DNA from: Phyllobacterium trifolii
Lineage (GTDB): Bacteria; Pseudomonadota; Alphaproteobacteria; Rhizobiales; Rhizobiaceae
DNA length: 64,000 bases
NCBI RefSeq assembly: GCF_014192095.1
Contig: NZ_JACHXN010000005.1
Coordinates: 231,944 to 295,943, forward strand
Direction of reading: 5' to 3'
The position numbers were made by a program, and so were the translations under genes. The notes beneath the pieces are model-generated. The model did not search any database. It saw only the letters and a program-made list of their open reading frames with translations, and was not told where the DNA came from. Positions 15,953-23,465 of the stretch are shown one piece after another (position 1 is the first letter of the stretch; the number at the start of each line of letters is the position of its first letter).

Positions 15953-16720
15953 ATGAATTCCAAACGACACGGCGAAATAAAACGGCTGCTGCAGGACGAG
16001 GGAACCATTTCAATCGCCGATCTGGCGCAAAAACTTGGCGTATCCCTGGAAACGATCCGGCGCGACGTAAAGCCCATGACCGATGAGGGTATAATCGTCA
16101 AAATCCATGGTGCCATTGGGCTGCCGCAGCATCTGGGTGAGGCGCCTTTCGAGATACGCATGCGCGAAAACGCTCCAGCCAAGCGCATGATTGCGCAATG
16201 GGTGGCGCGGACGATCCAGGACGGCGAATCCATCATGCTGGACACTGGTACGACCACGAGTTTTCTCGCCCGCGAGTTGCTGCAGCACCGGAACCTGACG
16301 GTTATAACCAATTCATCCGATATTGCCCGAACGTTGGCAACCGTGAATGGCAACAGGGTTTTCATGGCGGGCGGTGAGTTGCGCCGGGATAGCGGAGCGG
16401 CCTTCGGCGTCTCGGCCATCGAATATGTCAATCGCTTCAGTGTCGCCCATTCTGTTATTTCCGTTGGTGCGATGGATGCGATTGGCGGCCTTACCGACTA
16501 CGACCTGGAAGAGGCGGAATTTGCCCGTACGGTATTGTCGCGCGGTACACGTTCGATCGCCATCACAGACGCGGCGAAATTCGGCAAGCGTGGCCTGGTT
16601 CAGGTCTGTGGTTTTGGCGGGTTCGGTGAACTGGTGACCGACCACGAACCGCCGGCCGACATCATGCAGGCGCTGCATGCGGCGGGTACGGTTGTGAATA
16701 TTGCCGGCAGGAACGCATGA
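15953..16720 (+). CDS. DeoR family transcriptional regulator
   Basis: 255 aa from ATG 15953 (MNSKRHGEIKRLLQDEG); the upstream frame to 15878 lies in the repeat-rich promoter. The N-terminal winged helix-turn-helix (residues 5-57, TISIADLAQKLGVSLETIRRDV) is typical, and the C-terminal DeoR sensor domain carries the sugar-phosphate binding motif LDTGTTT (about residue 97) and an ITDAAKFGKRG segment near residue 200. Such regulators are usually repressors released by phosphorylated metabolites. Divergent placement suggests it controls the kinase/GcvT-like operon, whose kinase could make the inducer. Confidence 0.9.
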   Translation: MNSKRHGEIKRLLQDEGTISIADLAQKLGVSLETIRRDVKPMTDEGIIVKIHGAIGLPQHLGEAPFEIRMRENAPAKRMIAQWVARTIQDGESIMLDTGTTTSFLARELLQHRNLTVITNSSDIARTLATVNGNRVFMAGGELRRDSGAAFGVSAIEYVNRFSVAHSVISVGAMDAIGGLTDYDLEEAEFARTVLSRGTRSIAITDAAKFGKRGLVQVCGFGGFGELVTDHEPPADIMQALHAAGTVVNIAGRNA

Positions 16721-16779
16721 ATCGGGTGGGCGTCGCACGCTGAGATGCTAGAATCACGCGCGAACCGGAGATTGATGTG

Positions 16780-17346
16780 ATGAAGACCTTGGTACGAAAG
16801 TCCATTCAGACGCCTCTTGGACCCATGATTGCGATGGCGGGCGACGACGGGTTGTCATTGCTGGAGTTTCACGATCGGCCAGCCTTGCCGGTGGAGGTCG
16901 AGGAGCTCGAAAAACGCTATGGCTATTCCATAGAACCTGGCCACAATGCCGTGCTTGAGCAGATCGAGGCCGAGCTCGCTGATTATTTTGCCGGCAAGCT
17001 CACCGGGTTCGAAACACCGCTCGTGCTGCCGGGGATGGCATTTCAGCGGCAGATATGGTCGACCCTCCATGCTATCCCTTATGGGGAAACACGCACATAT
17101 GGCGGCATAGCCCGGGATCTCGGCAAGCCGGGTTCGAGCCGTGCCGTGGGTGCAGCCAATGGGCAAAACAGGGTTGCAATCGTCGTACCGTGCCACCGCG
17201 TCATTGGCGCGGATGGCTCGCTGACCGGTTATGGCGGCGGGCAGCGGCGCAAGCGCTTCCTGCTCGACCTTGAACACCGGATATTCGCCGGCATGGCCGG
17301 GCGGCCGGTGTTCCATCCGGTCACCGCGCAGGGAAGCTTTCTCTAG
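16780..17346 (+). CDS. ogt: methylated-DNA-protein cysteine methyltransferase
   Basis: 188 aa from ATG 16780 (CCGGAG lies 9 nt upstream; an in-frame GTG at 16777 is also possible). The active-site motif VPCHRVIG is present with the alkyl-accepting cysteine, preceded by the helix-turn-helix segment IPYGETRTYGGIARDLGKPGSSRAVGAANGQN. The N-terminal domain (residues 1-90) has the Ogt/MGMT fold. It repairs O6-alkylguanine by irreversible methyl transfer. Its stop codon abuts a CTAG-type palindromic element shared with the convergent MocR gene. Confidence 0.93.
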   Translation: MKTLVRKSIQTPLGPMIAMAGDDGLSLLEFHDRPALPVEVEELEKRYGYSIEPGHNAVLEQIEAELADYFAGKLTGFETPLVLPGMAFQRQIWSTLHAIPYGETRTYGGIARDLGKPGSSRAVGAANGQNRVAIVVPCHRVIGADGSLTGYGGGQRRKRFLLDLEHRIFAGMAGRPVFHPVTAQGSFL

Positions 17347-17410
17347 CTCTTCGTTTTTGCACAATTCCGGACGGAAAACCGCTTCACACTTTTCCTGGAA
17401 TTGCTCTAAA
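17340..17410. repeat. palindromic intergenic element, copy 1
   Basis: The stretch CACAATTCCGGACGGAAAACC ... TTCCTGGAATTGCTCTA matches copy 2 (46715-46818) at nearly every base of its right half. It lies between convergent ogt and the MocR gene. The TAG stop of ogt (17344-17346) and that of the MocR gene (17406-17408) both lie inside its ends. Similar sequences are common between rhizobial genes (RIME-like). It may act as a two-way terminator. Confidence 0.75.
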
Positions 17411-18794
17411 CAATCAACCCTGTGCTGAACTGCGGTTCATGCAAAAGCCTGTCCAGCAGCAGCAATCCCTGTTCGAGACGCGGACGATCCGGCGCGGCGC
17501 CAAGTGAGACGCGAACCGCCTCGTCGGACGAGGTTCCAACGCTGAAGGCGGGTGCCGCCACGATGCCAAGTCCGGAACGGCGGGCAAGTGCGGCGAATCC
17601 GGGGGCATTCCAGTGCTTGGGAAGGGTCAGCCAAAGATGATGGCCTGCCGGCTCGGCGGCGTATTTCCAATCCTTGAGAATGACTGCAGCAAGTGATTGC
17701 CGCGCGCGGCTTTCTTCCCGTATGGCGGATGCGATCTGCCGCAGCGTGCCGTTTTCGATCCAGCTTGTCGTCAGGGCCGCCAATAGCGGCGACGCACCGG
17801 GATTGCTGGCGCGCAGGGAAGATGTGAGCTTCAACACATCCAGCGCTGAGGGACAGGCCACAAAGGCGACACGCAGGGCCGGCGTTGCGCATTTCGACAG
17901 AGTTGCGATGTGCCAGGTAATCTCCGGCGCCAAGGACGCAAGAGCCGGCAGCGGCTCGTCCAGAAGTTCCGCATAGGGATCGTCTTCGATAATTGCGACT
18001 CTGTATCGGCGGGCGATTTCGGCGATCTCCTGCCGGCGTTTCAGCGGCATGGTGGCCGTGGTCGGATTGTCGATGGATGGAACGATGTAAAGCGCCTTGG
18101 GTGCATGGTCCCGGCAGCATTGTTCGAACGCCTGAGGCAATATGCCGAACTGATCCATGGCAAGCGGATAAAGTGCGATCCCGAGAGTCGCGGCGATGGA
18201 TTTGAGACCCGGATAGGTGTGGGCGCCGGCGCAAATGGCACCATTGGCGGCCACGAGACTGCAAATGGCGAAGAGCGCACTTTGCGCACCGCCAGCAACG
18301 AGGACGCTGTCGGGTGAAAGCGCATGGCCAAAACGCAACGTCAGCCATTGCGCGGCGGCATGCCGCGCGGCTTCGGTCCCGGTAATCTCCTGATAGGAAA
18401 GAAACCGGCTGGAGGGTCCGGCCAGCAACGCGCTGATACCTTCGGCGATCCGCTCCGGCAAACGGGCCTCGGCCGGTTGCGGCGGGATATTCATGCTGAG
18501 GTCGAGTTCGGCTGCCGGGGGGGCCGCTCTCACTACAGCTTGTTGCTTCACGAATGTACCCAAACCGGTTCTGGCCTCGATCAGATCGAGACGACGCGCC
18601 TCGTTCAGCGCACGCGTAACTGTGGTAAGATCGACGCCAAGCTGGCGCGCGATCTCCCGTTGCGGCGGCAGCGCATCGCCTGAGGTCAGCAGGCGAGCGG
18701 CGATATCGGCATTCAAGGCATCGACGATACCTTGATGCTTGTATCTCGACGTGGCAGCGATGCGGGGCTTCCAGAGGGTCATGGGGCGACTCAT
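17406..18794 (-). CDS. MocR-type regulator (GntR HTH plus aminotransferase domain)
   Basis: 462 aa. An N-terminal GntR winged helix (about residues 18-80, LPPQREIARQLGVDLTTVTRALNEARR) is joined to a fold-type I aminotransferase domain. The PLP lysine region TLSKCATPALRVAF and the NPTT segment of the cofactor site (SIDNPTT) are present. MocR proteins sense PLP or amino compounds (PdxR, GabR, TauR are examples); the ligand is unknown here. A perfect 9-bp inverted repeat overlaps the start codon, which argues for autoregulation. It is divergent from a DUF983 gene and converges with ogt. A start at M5 (18782) is possible. Confidence 0.9.
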   Translation of the reverse strand: MSRPMTLWKPRIAATSRYKHQGIVDALNADIAARLLTSGDALPPQREIARQLGVDLTTVTRALNEARRLDLIEARTGLGTFVKQQAVVRAAPPAAELDLSMNIPPQPAEARLPERIAEGISALLAGPSSRFLSYQEITGTEAARHAAAQWLTLRFGHALSPDSVLVAGGAQSALFAICSLVAANGAICAGAHTYPGLKSIAATLGIALYPLAMDQFGILPQAFEQCCRDHAPKALYIVPSIDNPTTATMPLKRRQEIAEIARRYRVAIIEDDPYAELLDEPLPALASLAPEITWHIATLSKCATPALRVAFVACPSALDVLKLTSSLRASNPGASPLLAALTTSWIENGTLRQIASAIREESRARQSLAAVILKDWKYAAEPAGHHLWLTLPKHWNAPGFAALARRSGLGIVAAPAFSVGTSSDEAVRVSLGAAPDRPRLEQGLLLLDRLLHEPQFSTGLIV

Positions 18795-18818
18795 TGTATG
18801 GGCATTGATCCATACAAT
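18793..18818. promoter_or_regulatory. operator of the MocR-type regulator
   Basis: ATTGTATGG and CCATACAAT form perfect 9-bp arms with an 8-bp spacer. The left arm overlaps the start codon of the regulator (18792-18794), so binding would block its own expression. Confidence 0.65.
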
Positions 18819-18921
18819 TACAGGCGTAATCGAGCGATAGCAAGCCGAATTGTCGCTGGTAGGACGAATTCTCTTTTATTGTTTCCCTACAAGGAGTATG
18901 TATTTGGCGTAAAATTTCCGG

Positions 18922-18952
18922 TTGTATGGATGTTGGTTTCAAAGGCCATACA
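18922..18952. promoter_or_regulatory. second site of the same type in front of the DUF983 gene
   Basis: TTGTATGG (18922-18929) and CCATACA (18946-18952) repeat the MocR operator half-sites with a 16-bp spacer, 8 bp wider than at 18793-18818. It lies 28 bp before the DUF983 start and suggests that this gene belongs to the same regulon. Confidence 0.5.
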
Positions 18953-18979
18953 GTTGCAATCGGGTCGAAAGGCAAGATC

Positions 18980-19369
18980 ATGGCACATGTTCACTATCAT
19001 CCTACTGAAAACCCGATGAAAACCGGGATTCTGGGACGCTGTCCGCGATGCCAGCAGGGGCACCTGTTCAATGGCTTTCTTAAACTGGCGCCATCCTGCG
19101 AGGTTTGCGAGCTGGACTATTCCTTTGCCGATCCGGCGGACGGGCCGGCTTTCTTCGCCATGACGATCGTTGCTGTCCCAGCTCTGGTATTCGCACTGTG
19201 GCTGCAGACGACGTATGAAGTGCCGATCTGGGTGCATCTCATCACGACGCTGCCGTTGACGCTTGTGGGTAGTCTGCTGCTTCTGCGGCCTCTGAAGGGC
19301 TGGCTGGTCTGCTCGCAATATTTCCACAAGGCCGAAGAAGGCAAGCTTGTGCGCAAGGGCGATATCTGA
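18980..19369 (+). CDS. DUF983 membrane protein with zinc-ribbon-like cysteines
   Basis: 129 aa from ATG 18980 (GGCAAG just upstream). The N-terminal part carries two CxxC pairs (GRCPRCQQGHLF and CEVCELDY), which look like a zinc ribbon, followed by DPADGPAFF, the signature of DUF983. Two membrane helices follow (about residues 62-84 and 88-108). The family is widespread in alphaproteobacteria with no assigned function. Promoter sites shared with the divergent MocR gene link its expression to that regulator. Confidence 0.82.
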   Translation: MAHVHYHPTENPMKTGILGRCPRCQQGHLFNGFLKLAPSCEVCELDYSFADPADGPAFFAMTIVAVPALVFALWLQTTYEVPIWVHLITTLPLTLVGSLLLLRPLKGWLVCSQYFHKAEEGKLVRKGDI

Positions 19370-19393
19370 GGGATTGCCCCTGCGCAATCTCGA

Positions 19394-20137
19394 TCAGGCG
19401 TTGGCGCCGCCATCGATGGTGAGCGATGCGCCTGTGATAAAGCGGCCTTCGTCGCCCGCAAGGAACGCTACCAGACCGGCGATATCGCTCGCCTCTCCGA
19501 ACTTCGGAATCGCCATACGGGCGCGCTGGCCATCAGCATGATCGCCATTGGCGGGATTCATGTCCGTATCGGTCGAGCCGGGGTGGACGATGTTGGCTGT
19601 GATTTCGCTCGGGCCTAGATCACGTGCCAGCGCCTTGGTCAGCCCTATCAGGGCGGCCTTGCTGGTTGAATAGGCGATGAGGCCGGGGAACGGCACGATC
19701 TCGGCGAGATTGCTGCCGATGTTGATGATACGCCCGCCCGCGCCCATCAGCGCCGCTGCTGCCTTCGCGGCGACGAAACTCGCGCGGACGTGGATGGACA
19801 TGACGCGGTCGAACTCCTCGAGCGCCAATGTATCGACAGTATCCATCGAGTAGACGCCGGCGTTGTTGACGAGAATATCCAGCCTGCCAAACCTGGCGTG
19901 GGTCTCGCTGACTGCCGCTTCGATGGCAGCTGCATCGAGATTGTCGGCCTGAAACGCGATGGCGCGACGGCCCAGCTTCTCGATTGCCTTGACGGTGTCC
20001 CCAGCCTTCAAAGCGGCACTCGTATAGGTAATGGCGATATCAGCGCCATCCTCGGCCAATTTCAGTGCAATCGCTGCGCCCATGCCGCGGCTTCCGCCGG
20101 TGATGAAGGCAACTCTATTTTCAAGACGTGACATCAT
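19394..20137 (-). CDS. short-chain dehydrogenase/reductase
   Basis: 247 aa from ATG 20137 (AAAGGAAAT in front). Classical SDR features are the nucleotide-binding TGGSRGMG (about residues 12-19), NNAGVY and the catalytic YSTSK with the upstream serine in NIGSN. C-terminal SLTIDGGANA is the usual end. The NADP(H) or NAD(H) substrate is unknown. It is divergent from a TetR regulator, with two operator-like sites between them, a common arrangement in which the regulator represses the SDR gene until an electrophile or phenolic is sensed. Confidence 0.9.
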   Translation of the reverse strand: MMSRLENRVAFITGGSRGMGAAIALKLAEDGADIAITYTSAALKAGDTVKAIEKLGRRAIAFQADNLDAAAIEAAVSETHARFGRLDILVNNAGVYSMDTVDTLALEEFDRVMSIHVRASFVAAKAAAALMGAGGRIINIGSNLAEIVPFPGLIAYSTSKAALIGLTKALARDLGPSEITANIVHPGSTDTDMNPANGDHADGQRARMAIPKFGEASDIAGLVAFLAGDEGRFITGASLTIDGGANA

Positions 20138-20147
20138 ATTTCCTTTT

Positions 20148-20163
20148 TGTAGTGATCGATACA
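20148..20163. promoter_or_regulatory. TetR operator 1 (SDR side)
   Basis: TGTAGTGATCGATACA, 16 bp, with TGTA/TACA ends. It matches 13 of 16 positions of operator 2 and sits right in front of the SDR gene. Confidence 0.55.
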
Positions 20164-20204
20164 TAACGCAATGTCACGCTTGCGAACCGGCGTCAAGTGA
20201 TTTA

Positions 20205-20220
20205 TGTATTAATCGATACA
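20205..20220. promoter_or_regulatory. TetR operator 2 (regulator side)
   Basis: TGTATTAATCGATACA has 5-bp perfect arms (TGTAT/ATACA) and lies 14 bp before the TetR start codon. Its centre is 57 bp from that of operator 1, allowing joint control of both divergent genes. Confidence 0.6.
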
Positions 20221-20234
20221 GAAAGGAATTCGTG

Positions 20235-20840
20235 ATGTCTCCGAAGGGTCGTCCCCGTGCATTCGACCGCGATGCAGCGCTTGAACGCGCCATGCGGGTC
20301 TTTTGGCAGAAAGGCTATGACACTGCGTCCATGGCGGATCTGACGCAAGCGATGCACATCAATGCGCCCAGCCTCTACGCCGCATTTGGCAGCAAGGCGG
20401 AGTTGTTCAGGGAGGCGGTTGAACTCTATACGAACAAGATTGGCCAGCGCATCAAACATTCATTGCCGACAGCAACGACTGCAAAGGAGGGCGTCGCGGA
20501 TTTTCTCATGCAGACGGCCATCTCCCATACTGATCCAGGCCAGCCGCATGGTTGCATGGTGGTGATGGGCGCGCTGCATGGCGATGAGGGTCCCGGTACG
20601 CCGTCATCGCTGCTGAAGGAGCGCCGCCTCGACAACGTGACACAGTTACGCCAACGGCTGGCGCGCGCCGTGCGAGAAGGAGAACTTTCAGAGACTGTCG
20701 ATATCCAGCAGGTGGCGGAATTCTACGCGACTGTACAACACGGCATGTCGATCACAGCGCGCGATGGCGCCACACTCGAGCAATTGAAGAAGACCGCCGA
20801 TGCTGCCATGGCGGCCTGGGGCGGGTTGACTTCACCCTGA
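20235..20840 (+). CDS. TetR family transcriptional regulator
   Basis: 201 aa from ATG 20235 (GAAAGG about 10 nt upstream); the longer frame crosses the divergent promoter. The N-terminal domain has the TetR HTH: RDAALERAMRVFWQKGYDTASMADLTQAMHINAPSLYAAFGSKAELF (residues about 12-58). The C-terminal ligand domain, with HGCMVVMGAL around residue 105, resembles the TetR_C group that responds to small organic electrophiles. It likely represses itself and the divergent SDR gene through the two TGTA-type sites. A 7-bp hairpin (20836-20860) straddles its stop codon. Confidence 0.9.
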   Translation: MSPKGRPRAFDRDAALERAMRVFWQKGYDTASMADLTQAMHINAPSLYAAFGSKAELFREAVELYTNKIGQRIKHSLPTATTAKEGVADFLMQTAISHTDPGQPHGCMVVMGALHGDEGPGTPSSLLKERRLDNVTQLRQRLARAVREGELSETVDIQQVAEFYATVQHGMSITARDGATLEQLKKTADAAMAAWGGLTSP

Positions 20841-20860
20841 TGGGCATCTGCCTCATCAGG
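20836..20860 (+). terminator. weak hairpin at the end of the TetR gene
   Basis: CCTGATG (20836-20842) pairs with CATCAGG (20854-20860) across an 11-base loop between the convergent TetR and phoD genes. There is no T tract, so termination is uncertain. Confidence 0.3.
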
Positions 20861-20894
20861 CTGAAATTTACATGCACACTCGCCGATCACCGCA

Positions 20895-22472
20895 TCAGAT
20901 CGAACGAACAGGATCGAGCGTTACCTTGTAAAGTTCGGCATCGTCGCGATCCATCAGCCTTACGGTCATCTGTTCGCTTGCCGCATCGATATCGACGAGA
21001 CCGAAGAATTGCAGGCCGGCCGAGGGTGGCAGGTTCTGACCTTGCTCGGGCGTTGGCGCCTTGATGAACTTGAGTTCCGGCCCGAAGGTCTGATCGAGAT
21101 CATTGGGGCCGAAGGTGCCGGCATGAATGGGGCCCGAAACGAATTCCCAAAACGGCTCGAAATCCTGGAACTGCGCCTTGTCCGGATTGTAATAGTGCGC
21201 TGCCGTGTAATGCACATCTGCTGTGAACCAGACGGTATTCCGGATACCGGCGGATTTGATGAAGCGCAGCAGATCGGCAATCTCGAGCTCCCGGCCCTTC
21301 GCTGGGCCGTTGTCGCCATTGGCAACAGCTTCCGCGCCCTTCTTTGCGGTCGCATTGTCCCACACCACCAGACCGAGCGGCATGTCCGCAGCAATGACCT
21401 TCCAGGTCGCGCGGGAATTCAACAGTTCGCGCTTCAGCCAGCGCACCTGGTTCGCGCCAAGAATGGACGATTCCGGCGTGATCGTATCTTCCATATCCGG
21501 ACCATTCGGACCGCGATAGGAACGCAAGTCGAGGAAGAAGACATCAAGCAGCGGGCCATAGGCGATCTTGCGATAAACGCGTCCAGGTTCAGCAGGCGTG
21601 TAGCGGATCGGGGTCATTTCGTGAAAGGCCCGCGCGGCCCGGGCCGACAGGAGCGCGATGGACTTTTCTGTGTAGCGATCGTCGGCGGTGAGGTCCTTGG
21701 AGGAAGACCAGTTGTTGAGCACTTCGTGGTCGTCCCACTGGAGGAAAGTCGGGCAGATTGCATTCAGGGCGCGGACGTGATCGTCGAGCATGTTGTATTT
21801 CCACTGGCCGCGATATTCGTCCAGCGTCTCTGCCACCTTGCGCTTTTCATCGGTGATGATGCGGTTTTTCCACTTGCTCCCGTCCTTCAACGTCGTTTCT
21901 TCCACCAGAGGACCGTCAGCATAGATCGTATCGCCCGAGTGCAGGAAGAAATCGGGGGTGTGGCTGGCGATAGTCGCGTAGGTCTTCATGCCGGTCTCGT
22001 CGATACCCCAGCCTTGACCCACCGTATCGCCCGACCAGGCAAAACGGATATTGCGCTTTGCCGTCGGGGCGGTTTTGAAATGGCCGACAATCGGTTCTGA
22101 AACAGCATTGAGGTCGCTGAGATCAACTGCAGTCAGGCGGTAAAAAATATCCTGATCCGAGACGAGATCGGTGAGCAACTGCTTTACTGCAAGGTCGCTG
22201 TCCGGGAAGGCATTGAGCGGCGGTAACGAATAGGCGTTGGCAAAGCTCTCCGTGGTGGAAACTTCGATATTGACCCGCGCTGGCCTGTCGGTTCGCGTCC
22301 AGATCATGCCCGTCGTCGCGTCGACGTCACCCGACTGAACGCCATGCGTGAAAACGGGTCGCGCATTCGCGCGTGAATAGGATGGGAGGGCAAGACCTGC
22401 CGCTGCGGTCAGTGCAACGGCTCCCGATGAAGCGAGGAAGTTGCGGCGCGTGAACGAAGCCGATCTGCTCAT
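20895..22472 (-). CDS. phoD: PhoD-type alkaline phosphatase/phosphodiesterase, Tat-exported
   Basis: 525 aa from ATG 22472 (MSRSASFTRRNFLASSG). The twin-arginine motif TRRNFLA, a hydrophobic stretch and SRANA make a Tat signal of about 35 residues, expected because PhoD folds with Fe3+/Ca2+ in the cytoplasm. The N-terminal PhoD_N domain (VQSGDVDATTGMIWTR) precedes the metallophosphatase core with WSGDTVGQGWG, FFLHSGDTIYADGP, QWDDHEVLNNW and, near the end, FTADVHYTAAHYY. These are the usual metal ligands. It would release phosphate from phosphodiesters in the periplasm. I see no convincing Pho box upstream. Confidence 0.9.
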   Translation of the reverse strand: MSRSASFTRRNFLASSGAVALTAAAGLALPSYSRANARPVFTHGVQSGDVDATTGMIWTRTDRPARVNIEVSTTESFANAYSLPPLNAFPDSDLAVKQLLTDLVSDQDIFYRLTAVDLSDLNAVSEPIVGHFKTAPTAKRNIRFAWSGDTVGQGWGIDETGMKTYATIASHTPDFFLHSGDTIYADGPLVEETTLKDGSKWKNRIITDEKRKVAETLDEYRGQWKYNMLDDHVRALNAICPTFLQWDDHEVLNNWSSSKDLTADDRYTEKSIALLSARAARAFHEMTPIRYTPAEPGRVYRKIAYGPLLDVFFLDLRSYRGPNGPDMEDTITPESSILGANQVRWLKRELLNSRATWKVIAADMPLGLVVWDNATAKKGAEAVANGDNGPAKGRELEIADLLRFIKSAGIRNTVWFTADVHYTAAHYYNPDKAQFQDFEPFWEFVSGPIHAGTFGPNDLDQTFGPELKFIKAPTPEQGQNLPPSAGLQFFGLVDIDAASEQMTVRLMDRDDAELYKVTLDPVRSI

Positions 22473-22621
22473 AGTGGTCTCTCCGGGCTGGCTGACGCAT
22501 GACCCCAAACCGCAAAGGGTCCGGGAGGATTATGCGCCAATTCAAAGTGGCTGGCTGCGTCTTCTTTGCGCGGAGAACGTTTCAGTTTTTTTGCAGTTCT
22601 GTGAAGTTTGCTCAAAAACAA

Positions 22622-22647
22622 AAACGGGCGGCAAAAGCCACCCGTTT
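22622..22647 (-). terminator. intrinsic terminator after rpsP
   Basis: An 11-bp stem (22622-22632 with 22637-22647, one G-U wobble on the minus strand) with a TTTT loop is followed on the minus strand by TTTTGTTTTTG. Confidence 0.85.
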
Positions 22648-22672
22648 CGTCGTCAACAGCAGAAGCTGATGA

Positions 22673-23134
22673 TCAGCTTGCAGTTTCTTCGGCCGCAGCT
22701 TCTTCGGCAGGGGCAGCAGCTGCTTCAGCGGCGGCAGCCTTTTCAGCCTCAGCGGCGGCGGCAGCAGCTTCCGCATCAGCAATGACCTTGGCCTTTGCAT
22801 CTTCTTCAGCCTGCTTGGCCATGGCAACGCGTTCCTGTGCCTTCTTGCCCGGCAATGCCTTTTCAGGATTGCTGCGGGTGTCGCGCTTGGCGATACCGGC
22901 CTGATCGAGGAAGCGAAGAACGCGGTCCGTTGGCTGTGCGCCGTGACCGATCCAGTAATTGATGCGGTCGGCATCGAGCTTGACGCGCTCGCCATCCTTG
23001 GGAAGCATCGGATTCCACGAACCGACGTTTTCGATGAAACGGCCATCGCGCGGCGAACGCACGTCAGCAATGACGACGTGGTAATAAGGGCGCTTCTTCG
23101 ACCCTGCACGGGCCAGACGGATTTTCAGTGACAT
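22673..23134 (-). CDS. rpsP: 30S ribosomal protein S16 with long Ala/Glu tail
   Basis: 153 aa. Residues 1-80 are a standard S16 domain ([21 protein letters not shown], then [10 protein letters not shown] and [16 protein letters not shown]). The rest is an alanine/glutamate/lysine-rich extension that is common in Rhizobiales and probably disordered or helical. S16 is needed for 30S assembly. The gene follows aroQ and ffh on the same strand, the usual alphaproteobacterial ffh-aroQ-rpsP order, and ends at a strong terminator. Confidence 0.96.
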   Translation of the reverse strand: MSLKIRLARAGSKKRPYYHVVIADVRSPRDGRFIENVGSWNPMLPKDGERVKLDADRINYWIGHGAQPTDRVLRFLDQAGIAKRDTRSNPEKALPGKKAQERVAMAKQAEEDAKAKVIADAEAAAAAAEAEKAAAAEAAAAPAEEAAAEETAS

Positions 23135-23157
23135 TGGTATTCTCCTTGGTAGTTGGG

Positions 23158-23463
23158 TTAGGCGCCGTTTTCCTTGGCGGCTGTTGTTTCGTGATGCCTG
23201 ATCACTTCCTTGACGATGAAGTTCAGGAACTTCTCGGCAAAATCGGGGTCCAGATCTGAATCCAGCGCGAGTGAGCGCAGACGTTCGACCTGTAGTTTTT
23301 CACGGCCCGGGTCAGCGGGTGCGAGGCCATTCTTCGCCTTCAAAACGCCCACTGCCTTGGTGCAGCGGAAACGTTCGGCGAGCATGTGGATCAACGCTGC
23401 ATCGATGTTGTCGATGGAAGCGCGCAATTGAAGTAGTTCCTTGGGGAGCGAGGAGGACGACAT
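23158..23463 (-). CDS. chorismate mutase, AroQ class
   Basis: 101 aa from ATG 23463; a GTG at 23469, overlapping the ffh stop as GTGA, is an alternative. It is an all-helical AroQ-type chorismate mutase: the active-site residues appear in [40 protein letters not shown] and the final helix KEVIRHHE. It converts chorismate to prephenate for phenylalanine and tyrosine. The short single-domain form between ffh and rpsP is typical of Rhizobiales, and overlap with ffh indicates one transcript. Confidence 0.9.
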   Translation of the reverse strand: MSSSSLPKELLQLRASIDNIDAALIHMLAERFRCTKAVGVLKAKNGLAPADPGREKLQVERLRSLALDSDLDPDFAEKFLNFIVKEVIRHHETTAAKENGA

Positions 23464-23465
23464 AT

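Noticed and set aside
17437-18981. 514-codon frame overlapping the MocR-type gene
   Set aside because: Same strand but another frame of the regulator; Arg/Cys/His-rich product without a family.
21009-22100. 363-codon open frame opposite phoD
   Set aside because: Antisense to a clear Tat-exported phosphatase; composition is typical of a shadow frame.
22473-22672. Pho box before phoD
   Set aside because: Only a loose CTTCACA-like match exists; two properly spaced CTGTCAT-like repeats are not present.
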